Source: Sphingomonas sp.
GTDB lineage: Bacteria; Pseudomonadota; Alphaproteobacteria; Sphingomonadales; Sphingomonadaceae
Assembly: GCA_021154945.1 (NCBI GenBank)
Contig: JAJNQF010000381.1
Location: 1 to 24,687 of the forward strand
Direction of reading: 5' to 3'
Length of the DNA: 24,687 nt
Shown here in pieces: positions 7,564-15,047 of this stretch (position 1 is the first letter of the stretch; each line of letters begins with the position of its first letter). Under the pieces are notes generated by a model. It was not told where the DNA came from and did not search any database. It was given only the letters and a program-made list of their open reading frames with translations. The translations under genes and the position numbers were made by a program.

Positions 7564-8889
7564 ATGGCGATGCCGATACAGATGCAACGACCCGTCGAGG
7601 GCGCAGCGACACAGGATCCGCCGGGGGGCAGTCCCAGTTATCGCTCCGCGCTGACCCTGCTCGCCAGCCTGTTCTTCATGTGGGGCTTCATCACGGTCAT
7701 CAACAACACGCTGCTGCCGCATCTGCGCAGCGTGTTCGACCTGAGTTACACGCAGACCACGCTGATCGAGAGCGTCTGGTTCATCGCCTATTTCTTCGCG
7801 TCGATCCCGTCCGCCAAGCTGATCGAGCGGGTCGGCTATCAGCGCGCGATGGTGTTCGGCCTCGGCCTGATGGCGGTCGGTGCGCTGATGATGGTGCCGG
7901 CCGCGCGCCTGCCGAGCTACGGCGTCACGCTGGTCGCGCTGTTCGTGATCGCGAGCGGCATCACGCTGCTCCAGGTCGCGGCCAATCCGTATGTCGCCGT
8001 CGTCGGTCCACCCGAGACCGCGTCGTCGCGATTGAACCTGGTCCAGGCGTTCAACTCGGCCGGTGCGACGCTGGCGCCCTTGTTCGGTGGCTATCTGATC
8101 CTCGGCCGCTCGACCTCGGGCACCGCGGTTGCCGGGTCGACCGCGGTGCTGACACCGGCCGAGCGGCTGGCCGACGCACAGTCGGTGGTGTTGCCGTATC
8201 TGATCGTCGCGGGCGTGCTGGTCGTGCTCGCGATCGTCATCGCGCGCTTCCCGCTGCCGGCGATGGGCGCCGCGACGCAGCGTTCGGCCAAGGCGGATCG
8301 CAAGGGGCTGTCGCTCTGGTCGCACCGCAACTTGGTGCTCGGCATCCCGGCGATCTTCATTTATCTGATAGCCGAGATCGGCGTCGCCAATCTGTTCATC
8401 AACTTCGTCAGCCAGCCGCAGATCGGCAATCTGACGCACGAGCAGGCCTCGCATTACCTGTTCATCCTGTGGGGCGGTATGATGGTCGGCCGGCTGGTCG
8501 GCAGCGTCGTGATGCGGACGATCCCCGCCGAACGCGTGCTGGCGATGGCGAGCATCGGCGCGTTCGTCGTCATGCTGATCGCGACCTTCACCACGGGGCA
8601 TGTCGCGATGTGGGCGCTGATCTCGGTCGGGCTGTTCCACTCGATCATGTTCCCGACGATCTTCACGCTCGGCCTCCGCGGCCTCGGTCCGTTGACCGAG
8701 GAAGGGTCGGGGCTGCTGATCATGGCGATCGCGGGCGGTGCGCTGGTGATCGTTCAGGGCTGGCTCGCCGACACCTACGGGTTGCAGATCTCGTTCCTGC
8801 TGACCGCGGCGTGCGAACTCTACATCCTGTTCTACGCGGTCTGGGGCTCGAAGGTCACTAACGCACTGCCGGATCAGGCGACCCGCTAG
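7564..8889 (+). CDS. FucP-type (FHS family) MFS sugar/H+ symporter
   Basis: This inner-membrane permease of the fucose/galactose/glucose:H+ symporter family has 441 aa and about twelve hydrophobic segments. The family signature opens TM1: LFFMWGFITVINNTLLPHLR (about 37-56). YTQTTLIESVWFIAYFFASIPS, the LQVAANPYVAVVGPPETASSRLN block and FGGYLILGRS follow. The ATG at 7564 has GGAGGG 9 nt upstream; a longer reading in another frame starting at 7542 is not the protein. Sphingomonads commonly place such symporters in TonB-receptor/glycosidase loci, so the likely substrate is the monosaccharide released here (L-arabinose or D-galactose). That is inference. It is divergent from the mutarotase gene and ends 135 nt before the convergent repressor gene. 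Confidence 0.92.
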   Translation: MAMPIQMQRPVEGAATQDPPGGSPSYRSALTLLASLFFMWGFITVINNTLLPHLRSVFDLSYTQTTLIESVWFIAYFFASIPSAKLIERVGYQRAMVFGLGLMAVGALMMVPAARLPSYGVTLVALFVIASGITLLQVAANPYVAVVGPPETASSRLNLVQAFNSAGATLAPLFGGYLILGRSTSGTAVAGSTAVLTPAERLADAQSVVLPYLIVAGVLVVLAIVIARFPLPAMGAATQRSAKADRKGLSLWSHRNLVLGIPAIFIYLIAEIGVANLFINFVSQPQIGNLTHEQASHYLFILWGGMMVGRLVGSVVMRTIPAERVLAMASIGAFVVMLIATFTTGHVAMWALISVGLFHSIMFPTIFTLGLRGLGPLTEEGSGLLIMAIAGGALVIVQGWLADTYGLQISFLLTAACELYILFYAVWGSKVTNALPDQATR

Positions 8890-8890
8890 A

Positions 8891-9024
8891 CCATATTCCT
8901 CCCCCGCCAGGGGGAGGTGGCGCCAAAGGCGACGGAGGGGGCGGACACGGAGCAGAGGTTTCCGCTCACCGCCCCCTCCGTCAGGCTGCGCCTGCCACCT
9001 CCCCCTGGCGGGGGAGGATCATGG
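8891..9024. repeat. Inverted pair of palindromic repeat half-elements between convergent genes; likely bidirectional terminator
   Basis: Arm 1 (8891-8944) and arm 2 (8969-9024) are near-perfect inverse copies separated by about 24 nt. Each arm contains a hairpin with an 8-bp stem (CCTCCCCC-TGGC-GGGGGAGG) and a smaller one. The smaller hairpin differs in sequence between arms but keeps its pairing (CGCC-TTT-GGCG in arm 1, CAGGC-TGC-GCCTG in arm 2). The element fills almost the whole space between the convergent symporter and repressor genes. That suits a bidirectional terminator or mRNA-end stabiliser, although there is no T tract. A third half-copy lies at 1-47. Possible RAYT-type mobilisation is inference. 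Confidence 0.85.
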
Positions 9025-9822
9025 TCAGCGCGCCATCGCCCATTTCGTATCCTCCAGCGCCAGATCGACCAGCGTCCGCATCGCCGCGCTGGCGCCGTTC
9101 GCATCGCCCGCGGCGATCGCATCATAGACCAGCATGTGATCGGGAATCGGATTGCGGGGCAGGGCACGGGCGCGCTGCTTGAACTGCGTCGTCCAGTTGA
9201 CCGCCGCACCGATGCTCGCACTCAGCACGATCAGCGCATCGTTGCCCGTCGCGGTCAGCACCGCGTCGTGAAACTCGCGATCTGCGGCGCGCCCGGCTTC
9301 GGTAGCCAGCGTATGTCGCCGCATTGCCGCCAGCGCATCCTTCATGATCTTCAGGTCGGTTCGTTCGCGCCGTTCCGCGGCAAGCGCCGCCGCAGCGGGC
9401 TCGACGATCGCGCGCAATTCGAACAGCCCGCGGACGAAGGTGATGTCGGGTTCGCCCGCAAACGCCCAGGCGAGCACGTCGGGATCAAGCAGGTTCCACC
9501 GACTGCGCGGCAGGACGCGCGTGCCGATCTTCGGTCGACTTTCGACCAGTCCCTTGGCGGTCAGGACCTGGACCGCCTCGCGGTAGGCGCTGCGCGACAC
9601 GTCGAGCGTTTTCGAGAACTCGACCTCGCCGGACAGCGTGTCGCCGGGCGCATACTCCCCCGACAATATCGCGGTGCCGAGCTTGTGCGCGACCGCACCA
9701 TGAAGGCGACGACCCGTGCCGCGCGGAACGCGGGCGACCGGCGCTTCCTCACCACTGCCAACCTCCACGGGATCCTCGATATGATCCCCAATATGATCCC
9801 GAATATGATCGGTGTCCGTCAT
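9025..9822 (-). CDS. FadR-subfamily GntR transcriptional regulator, probable local repressor
   Basis: This 265-aa protein has an N-terminal winged helix (about 38-105, with SGEVEFSKTLDVSRSAYREAVQVL as the recognition region and KGLVESRPKIGTRVL as the wing) and a C-terminal FCD all-helical ligand domain (about 128-250). FCD metal-ligand candidates are DREFHDAV (Asp181, His185) and DHMLVYDAI (His229). The last His usually seen near the C-terminal end of FCD domains is not obvious here, which may affect metal or ligand binding. The ATG at 9822 has a good GGGAG upstream; a TTG at 9867 is in frame but less likely. The gene is divergent from the aldehyde dehydrogenase operon. Local operators suggest it controls the arabinose locus, with the effector probably a sugar acid or keto acid. 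A DHI-rich N-terminal extension precedes the DNA-binding domain. Confidence 0.9.
   Translation of the reverse strand: MTDTDHIRDHIGDHIEDPVEVGSGEEAPVARVPRGTGRRLHGAVAHKLGTAILSGEYAPGDTLSGEVEFSKTLDVSRSAYREAVQVLTAKGLVESRPKIGTRVLPRSRWNLLDPDVLAWAFAGEPDITFVRGLFELRAIVEPAAAALAAERRERTDLKIMKDALAAMRRHTLATEAGRAADREFHDAVLTATGNDALIVLSASIGAAVNWTTQFKQRARALPRNPIPDHMLVYDAIAAGDANGASAAMRTLVDLALEDTKWAMAR
9779..9814 (-). repeat. Three tandem 12-bp repeats inside the GntR gene
   Basis: ATATGATCCCCA, ATATGATCCCGA and ATATGATCGGTG follow each other directly. On the coding (minus) strand they encode DHI repeated three times (HIRDHIGDHI at residues 6-15), just after the start codon. The unit length is a multiple of three, so copy-number change would keep the frame. 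The sequence is AT-richer than its surroundings. Confidence 0.8.
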
Positions 9823-9904
9823 AACGCTTGCTCCCTGGACACGGCGTAACAGTCCCTGCGCGATCAAGGAACGACAAAGATTGCCAAAGCCCGGCGCCGC
9901 TTAT

Positions 9905-9915
9905 ATGTCGGAGTA
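9905..9915 (+). promoter_or_regulatory. Putative FadR/GntR-type operator upstream of the aldehyde dehydrogenase operon
   Basis: ATGTCGGAGTA lies 15 nt before the operon's first start codon and about 80 nt from the divergent GntR start. It matches WTGTCSGASTA shared with the sites at 7481 and 18957, within a wider TATATGTCGGAGTATA. A TTGCCA at 9881-9886 and TATATG at 9902-9907 could be promoter boxes overlapped by the site. This position would allow control of both the operon and the regulator. Confidence 0.5.
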
Positions 9916-9930
9916 TAGGGAGTGGATACT

Positions 9931-11481
9931 ATGTCAGACACAAGCACGAGCCAGACCGAGCGTTCGGCGTTTCGATCCATCGATGCTGCTACCGGCCTTG
10001 CGGTGGGTAATCCGATCGCGGTCCATGGTCCAGCCGACGTCGAGGCCGCCTGCGCTGCCGCCGACGCCGCCTTCGATGCGTATCGCGCGACCGGCAACGA
10101 CGCGCGCGCCGATTTTCTCGAGCGGATCGGCGATGAGATCGTCGCGCTCGGCGACGACCTGATCGTCACCGCGATGCGCGAAAGCGGCCTGCCGCGCGCG
10201 CGGCTCGAGGGCGAGCGCGGTCGTACCGTCGGCCAGTTGAAGCTGTTCGCGGGCGTCGTCCGCCGCGGTGGCTGGATGGGGCTGCGGATCGACCCCGCGC
10301 TCCCCGATCGGGCACCGCTGCCGCGTCCCGATCTGCGGCTGCGGATGATCCCGCTCGGCCCGGTCGCGGTGTTCGGCGCGAGCAATTTCCCGCTCGCCTT
10401 CTCGACCGCTGGTGGCGACACCGCGTCGGCGCTGGCCGCGGGTTGCACCGTGGTGGTCAAGGGTCACCCGGCGCATCCCGCGACGGGCGCGATGGTCGCC
10501 GGTGCGATCGACGCTGCGGTTGCGGCCTGCGGATTGCCGAAGGGGGTGTTCTCGCATCTGGTCGGTCCCGGCAACGATCTCGGCAGCGCGCTGGTGCAGG
10601 ATCCGCGCATCGCCGCGGTCGGGTTCACCGGATCGCGTGCCGGCGGCCTGGCGCTCGTCAAGCTCGCGCAGGCCCGCGAAGTCCCCGTTCCGGTCTATGC
10701 CGAGATGTCGAGCATCAACCCGGTCGTGCTGCTGCCCGAAGCCCTGAAGGCTCGCGGCGCGGCGCTGGGAACGGCGTTCGTCGGGTCGCTGACGATGGGT
10801 GCGGGGCAGTTCTGCACAAACCCTGGCCTCGTGCTCGCGGTCGAAGGCGAGGGGCTCGATGCGTTCGTCTCCGCCGCGGCCACCGCGCTGCCCGACGCAC
10901 CCGCTGCGACGATGCTCACCGGCGGTATCCATGCCGCGTACGAGCAGGGCATCGCCGCGCTTGCGAGCCATGACGCGGTGAAGGAGATTTCGCGCGGCAA
11001 GGTCGGCGAAGGCGTCGCACAGGGCCAGGCGGCGTTCTTCGAGACGACCGCGGCGCAGTTCCTGAGCGACAAGGCGCTGGGTCACGAGGTGTTCGGTGCG
11101 TCGTCGCTGCTGGTACGCTGCACGAGCGAGGACGAGCTTCATGCCGTGCTGCGTGCCGCCGAGGGTCAGCTGACTGCGACGATCCAGATGGATGCGGGCG
11201 ATGCCGACATGGCGTCGCGACTGATCCCGCTGCTCGAGCGCAAGGCCGGGCGGATTCTCGCCAACGGCTGGCCGACGGGTGTCGAGGTCGCGCATGCGAT
11301 GGTGCATGGCGGTCCATTCCCGGCGACCTCGGATGGACGCACGACCTCGGTCGGCAGCCTTGCGATCGATCGCTTCCTGCGGCCGGTGTCGTACCAGAAT
11401 CTGTTGCCGGAACTGCTGCCGGAAGTGCTGCGTGACGGCACGACCGCGCCGCGGCTGATCGACGGCGTTCCCGCCAACTGA
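9931..11481 (+). CDS. 2-ketoglutaric semialdehyde (2,5-dioxopentanoate) dehydrogenase
   Basis: This NAD(P)+-dependent aldehyde dehydrogenase would oxidise 2-ketoglutaric semialdehyde to 2-ketoglutarate, the last step of non-phosphorylative pentose and hexarate catabolism. The 516-aa product has the KGSADH-type blocks VFGASNFPLAFSTAGGDTAS (Asn152), VVVKGHPAHP (Lys177), YAEMSSINPVV (catalytic Glu258) and AGQFCTNPGL (nucleophile Cys295). The HPAHP and GGDTASALAAG variants distinguish this subgroup from general aldehyde dehydrogenases. The ATG at 9931 has AGGGAG 8 nt upstream; a GTG at 9922 lacks a Shine-Dalgarno. It is the first gene of a seven-gene run and follows a putative GntR operator. No frameshift or missing catalytic residue is seen. 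Confidence 0.92.
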   Translation: MSDTSTSQTERSAFRSIDAATGLAVGNPIAVHGPADVEAACAAADAAFDAYRATGNDARADFLERIGDEIVALGDDLIVTAMRESGLPRARLEGERGRTVGQLKLFAGVVRRGGWMGLRIDPALPDRAPLPRPDLRLRMIPLGPVAVFGASNFPLAFSTAGGDTASALAAGCTVVVKGHPAHPATGAMVAGAIDAAVAACGLPKGVFSHLVGPGNDLGSALVQDPRIAAVGFTGSRAGGLALVKLAQAREVPVPVYAEMSSINPVVLLPEALKARGAALGTAFVGSLTMGAGQFCTNPGLVLAVEGEGLDAFVSAAATALPDAPAATMLTGGIHAAYEQGIAALASHDAVKEISRGKVGEGVAQGQAAFFETTAAQFLSDKALGHEVFGASSLLVRCTSEDELHAVLRAAEGQLTATIQMDAGDADMASRLIPLLERKAGRILANGWPTGVEVAHAMVHGGPFPATSDGRTTSVGSLAIDRFLRPVSYQNLLPELLPEVLRDGTTAPRLIDGVPAN

Positions 11482-11537
11482 ACTGAGATATCCGGCGGCG
11501 AACCGTAACAACGGCGTCCCGACTAGGAGAGAGACTG

Positions 11538-12530
11538 ATGACTTTGCGCCTGTTGCAGCATGTTGGCGTCGACGGCACGCGATCGGTGATCGCGGCCACT
11601 CATGAGGGGGCGGCGTTCGTTACCGGCGTAGACAGCGTCCGCGCGCTGGCCGAACGCGCGATCGCCGACGGTACCGATCTCGCCGGGGCGGTTTCGGCCT
11701 GCGGAACGGGCGACAGCGTCGATATCGCCGCCGAACTCGCCGCCGGTCGCCTGACCTCGCCGATCGATCATGTCGATCCCGCGCACTTGATCATGACCGG
11801 TACCGGCCTGACTCATCTCGGCTCGGCCGAGGGCCGCGACAAGATGCACCGAGCCGCTGCGGATGCCGAGAAGCAGACCGATTCGATGCGGATGTTCCTC
11901 GAAGGCGTCGAGGGCGGCAAGCCCGCCGCGGGGACGCGCGGGCAGCAGCCAGAATGGTTCTACAAGGGCGATGGCTCTGGCTTGGTCGCACCCTGTGCTG
12001 CGCTGACGATGCCCGACTTTGCCGAGGATGGCGGCGAGGAGCCCGAGCTTGCCGGGATCTACCTGATCGGTCCCGACGGCACGCCGTTCCGCCTGGGCCT
12101 CTGCCTCGCCAACGAGTTCAGCGATCACGTCACCGAGCGCCACAATTACCTGTGGCTCGCGCATTCGAAGCTGCGCCAGGCGTCGCTCGGGCCCGAACTG
12201 CTGGTCGGCGCGCCGCCCGAACATATCGAGGGGGCGAGCCGCATCCACCGCGACGGCGCCCTGCTGTGGGAAAAGCCGTTCCTGTCGGGCGAGGCGAACA
12301 TGTCGCACAGCATCGCCAACCTCGAAGCGCATCATTTCAAGTACGACCTGTTCCGCCGTCCGGGCGACGTGCACGTCCATTTCTTCGGCACCGCGACGTT
12401 GTCGTTCGCCGACGGCGTGACGACGCGCGAAGGCGACGTGTTCGAGATCGAGGCCGCACCGTTCACGCTGCCCTTGCGCAACACGCTGACCAAGGCCGCA
12501 CCGCAGCCCGTCGTCGTGAAGGCGCTCTGA
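11538..12530 (+). CDS. AraD1/GguC-family FAH-fold protein, candidate 2-keto-3-deoxypentonate dehydratase
   Basis: This 330-aa protein resembles the fumarylacetoacetate hydrolase (FAH) superfamily, specifically the AraD1/GguC group. It has an N-terminal domain, the IMTGTGLTHLGSAEGRDKMH block, the metal-binding ExE pair in EEPELAG (Glu168/Glu170) and a third ligand region NEFSDH (Glu193/Asp196) that replaces the NDVTxRD segment of typical FAH enzymes. It lies 56 nt after the semialdehyde dehydrogenase gene, with AGGAGAGAG upstream of the ATG, and 2 nt before the sugar dehydrogenase gene. By pathway logic it would convert 2-keto-3-deoxy-L-arabonate to 2-ketoglutaric semialdehyde, a step done in well-studied systems by an unrelated DHDPS-type enzyme. 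The family is certain enough; the reaction is inference. A lactonase role is an alternative. Confidence 0.85.
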   Translation: MTLRLLQHVGVDGTRSVIAATHEGAAFVTGVDSVRALAERAIADGTDLAGAVSACGTGDSVDIAAELAAGRLTSPIDHVDPAHLIMTGTGLTHLGSAEGRDKMHRAAADAEKQTDSMRMFLEGVEGGKPAAGTRGQQPEWFYKGDGSGLVAPCAALTMPDFAEDGGEEPELAGIYLIGPDGTPFRLGLCLANEFSDHVTERHNYLWLAHSKLRQASLGPELLVGAPPEHIEGASRIHRDGALLWEKPFLSGEANMSHSIANLEAHHFKYDLFRRPGDVHVHFFGTATLSFADGVTTREGDVFEIEAAPFTLPLRNTLTKAAPQPVVVKAL

Positions 12531-12532
12531 GA

Positions 12533-13414
12533 ATGGCCGCTATCAAGATCGCGGTCGTCGGGATGGGCAAGATCGCCCGCGACCAGCATCTGCCCTCGAT
12601 CGCCGGCAATGCCGACTTCGAGTTCGTCGCCAGCGTCAGTCCACGCGATCCGGGCGTCGACGGTGTCGCCAACTTCAAGTCGCTGGAGTCGCTGCTCGCC
12701 GACGGTCCGGCGATCGCGTCGATGGCGCTCGCCAAGCGCGTCCACGTCTTCCTCGAAAAGCCACCCGGCGCGACGCTCGCCGAGGTCGATGCGCTCGAAG
12801 CGCAGGCTGCCGAGACCGGAACGACGCTGTTCGCCGGCTGGCATTCGCGGTTCGCTGCCGGTGTCGCGCCGGCCAAGGCGTGGCTCGCCGACCGGCAGAT
12901 CCAGCGCGTGTCGATCGTCTGGCGCGAGGATGTCCGCGTCTGGCATCCGGGGCAGGCGTGGATCTGGGAGCCGGGTGGGCTCGGCGTGTTCGATCCGGGG
13001 ATCAACGCGCTGTCGATCGCGACCGAGATCCTGCCGCAGCCCTTCTTCCTGACCGCCGCGACACTGTCGACGCCCGCCAACCGCGCCGCGCCGATCGCTG
13101 CCGACCTGACCTTCCGCAGCGCCGCTGGCACACCGATCACGATGGACCTCGACTGGCGCCAGACCGGCCCGCAGAGCTGGGACATCACCGTCGAGACCGA
13201 TGCCGGTACGCTCAGCCTCGCCAAGGGCGGCGCGGTGCTCACCCTGCCGAGCGGCACGGTGCATAACTACGACGAGGAATATCCCGGCCTCTACACCCGC
13301 TTCGCCGCGCTGATCCGCGGTGGCCAAAGCGAAGTCGACACGACCCCGTTCACTCTCGTCGCCGACGCATTCCTGCGCGGCACCCGCAAATCCGTGGAGG
13401 CTTTCGATGATTGA
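12533..13414 (+). CDS. Gfo/Idh/MocA-family D-galactose/L-arabinose 1-dehydrogenase with an apparent internal deletion
   Basis: This 293-aa protein matches the galactose/arabinose 1-dehydrogenase type of Gfo/Idh oxidoreductase, which produces the sugar lactone. It starts MAAIKIAVVGMGKIARDQHLPSI (Rossmann GxGxxA) and has HVFLEKPPGATL, FAGWHSRFAAGVAPA and the highly characteristic EDVRVWHPGQAWIWEPGG followed by LGVFDPGINALSI. It ends SVEAFDD. Between DGPAI and HVFLEKPP only about nine residues remain. Family members have a beta strand with CTPP, a helix and an AGKHV turn there, so about 15 residues (45 bp) appear to be missing near 12714-12740, in frame. The lost strand normally contacts NAD. 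The protein may therefore be impaired, or the window may contain a sequence or strain-specific deletion. The start is 2 nt after the FAH-fold gene. Confidence 0.85.
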   Translation: MAAIKIAVVGMGKIARDQHLPSIAGNADFEFVASVSPRDPGVDGVANFKSLESLLADGPAIASMALAKRVHVFLEKPPGATLAEVDALEAQAAETGTTLFAGWHSRFAAGVAPAKAWLADRQIQRVSIVWREDVRVWHPGQAWIWEPGGLGVFDPGINALSIATEILPQPFFLTAATLSTPANRAAPIAADLTFRSAAGTPITMDLDWRQTGPQSWDITVETDAGTLSLAKGGAVLTLPSGTVHNYDEEYPGLYTRFAALIRGGQSEVDTTPFTLVADAFLRGTRKSVEAFDD

Positions 13415-14996
13415 GGCAAAAATGACCCGCACGCTGAAGGGCCTCGCCGCCGCGCTGCTGCTGTCGACCGCCGGCATCGGCACCGCGCAGACCGACGCGC
13501 CCGCCACCGCGCCCACTTCGGCTGGGGCAACCGTGACGGTCCACGCCGACACGCCCGGCCCGACCTATGACCGCCGCATCTTCACGCAGTTCGCGGAACA
13601 CCTCGGCACCGGCATCTATGGCGGGCTGTGGGTCGGCGAGAAGTCGAAGATCCCCAACGTCCGCGGCTTCCGCACCGACGTCGTCACCGCGTTGCGCGGC
13701 ATCGGCGTGCCCGTGGTGCGCTGGCCCGGCGGCTGCTTCGCCGACGAATATCACTGGCGCGAGGGGATCGGTCCCAAGGCCAAGCGCCCGGTCAAGATCA
13801 ACACGCATTGGGGCGGCGTGACCGAGCCCAACACGGTCGGCACGCACGAGTTCATGGACCTCGCCGGACAGCTCGGCGCCGAGGCTTATATTGCCGGCAA
13901 CGTCGGCAACGGCACGCCGCAGGAAATGGCGGAATGGGTCGAATACATGACCTCGCCCTCGGGAACGCTGGCCGACGAACGCGCCAAGAACGGCCACAAG
14001 GCGCCGTGGGCGGTGCCGTATTTCGGCGTCGGCAACGAGCTGTGGGGCTGTGGCGGCAACATGCGCGCAGAATATGCCGCCGACGTGACGCGGCGCTACG
14101 CCACCTTCATCAAGGCGCCCAAGGACACGCGCGTGATGAAGATCGCGAGCGGCGCCAACGTCGACGACTATAACTGGACCGAGACGATGGCGCGCGAGCT
14201 GGTCGGCAAGGTCGATGCGCTGTCGCTGCATTACTACACCGTCCCCGGCGGCTGGCCGCCGCGTGCGTCGGCGACCGTGTTCGACGAGCGCGGCTGGGCC
14301 GAGACGCTGTCCGAGACGCTTCGGATGGACGAGCTGATCACCAAGCATTCGGCGATCATGGACAAGGTCGATCCGAAGAAGACGATGTGGCTCGCGGTCG
14401 ACGAATGGGGCACCTGGTATGCCGGCGATCCGGGCACCAACCCCGGTTTCCTGCGCCAGCAGAACACGCTCCGCGATGCGCTGGTTACGGCGATCAACCT
14501 CAACATCTTCGCCAAGCATGCCGACCGCGTGAAGATGACCGCGATCGCGCAGATGGTGAACGTGCTGCAGGCGATGATCCTGACCGACGGCAGCAAGATG
14601 GTGCTGACGCCGACCTATCACGTGTTCGCGATGTACAAGCCGTACATGGACGGCACGGTGCTGCCGATCGACATCAAGTCGCCTTGGTACAACAAGGACC
14701 AGTGGACGATGCCGTCGGTCAGCGCCTCCGCCGTGCGCGGCAAGGACGGCGTGGTGCGGATCGCGCTCTCGAACCTCGATCCGAACAAGCCGACCAGCGT
14801 CTCCGCGGCGCTGCCGGGCGTGACCGCGCAAACCGTCACCGGGCAGGTGCTGACCGCGCCGACGATGACCGCGCTCAACACCTTCGAGGCGCCCAATGCG
14901 GTCGCACCGACGGCCTTCAACGGTGCCAGCCTCAGCGGCGGCACCTTGTCGGTGACGCTGCCGCCGATGTCGGTGGTGATGCTCGAACTGAAATGA
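13407..14996 (+). CDS. GH51 alpha-L-arabinofuranosidase, Sec-exported
   Basis: This retaining alpha-L-arabinofuranosidase removes arabinofuranose side chains from arabinan, arabinoxylan or arabinogalactan. The 529-aa product has a Sec-type signal peptide (TRTLKGLAAALLLSTAGIGTAQ) and a TIM barrel with FTQFAEHLGTGIYGGLWVG, VPVVRWPGGCFADEYHWREG, the acid/base Glu211 in FGVGNELWGCGGNM and the nucleophile Glu333 in WLAVDEWGTWY. A beta-sandwich domain closes the chain. The ATG at 13407 has GGAGG 6 nt upstream and overlaps the dehydrogenase gene by 8 nt; an in-frame ATG at 13422 would give a shorter signal peptide and is also possible. Many GH51 enzymes are cytoplasmic, so the signal peptide places this one in the periplasm with its GH43 partners. 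Confidence 0.94.
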   Translation: MIEAKMTRTLKGLAAALLLSTAGIGTAQTDAPATAPTSAGATVTVHADTPGPTYDRRIFTQFAEHLGTGIYGGLWVGEKSKIPNVRGFRTDVVTALRGIGVPVVRWPGGCFADEYHWREGIGPKAKRPVKINTHWGGVTEPNTVGTHEFMDLAGQLGAEAYIAGNVGNGTPQEMAEWVEYMTSPSGTLADERAKNGHKAPWAVPYFGVGNELWGCGGNMRAEYAADVTRRYATFIKAPKDTRVMKIASGANVDDYNWTETMARELVGKVDALSLHYYTVPGGWPPRASATVFDERGWAETLSETLRMDELITKHSAIMDKVDPKKTMWLAVDEWGTWYAGDPGTNPGFLRQQNTLRDALVTAINLNIFAKHADRVKMTAIAQMVNVLQAMILTDGSKMVLTPTYHVFAMYKPYMDGTVLPIDIKSPWYNKDQWTMPSVSASAVRGKDGVVRIALSNLDPNKPTSVSAALPGVTAQTVTGQVLTAPTMTALNTFEAPNAVAPTAFNGASLSGGTLSVTLPPMSVVMLELK

Positions 14997-15002
14997 TCGT
15001 GA

Positions 15003-15027
15003 CGCCCGCCGGAGCAACCGGCGGGCG
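15003..15027 (+). promoter_or_regulatory. Intercistronic hairpin between GH51 and GH43 genes
   Basis: A perfect 10-bp stem (CGCCCGCCGG / CCGGCGGGCG) with a 5-nt AGCAA loop lies 6 nt after the GH51 stop and 20 nt before the next start. There is no T tract, so a complete intrinsic terminator is unlikely. It could slow polymerase, protect the 3' end of the upstream message or mark an RNA processing point. Confidence 0.6.
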
Positions 15028-15047
15028 CACAGACCGGGAGAGAGACG

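Noticed and set aside
7542..8861. Alternative plus-strand frame overlapping the symporter
   Set aside because: Arg/Asp/Gly-rich with no membrane segments, while the other frame (7564-8889) gives a full FucP-type permease with a good Shine-Dalgarno.
8891..9024. Possible CRISPR-like or IS end
   Set aside because: There is only one inverted pair, no spacer series, no transposase gene and no target duplication visible; a palindromic intergenic repeat explains it better.
9922..9930. GTG start for the aldehyde dehydrogenase at 9922
   Set aside because: The ATG at 9931 has AGGGAG at a proper distance; the GTG has no upstream Shine-Dalgarno.
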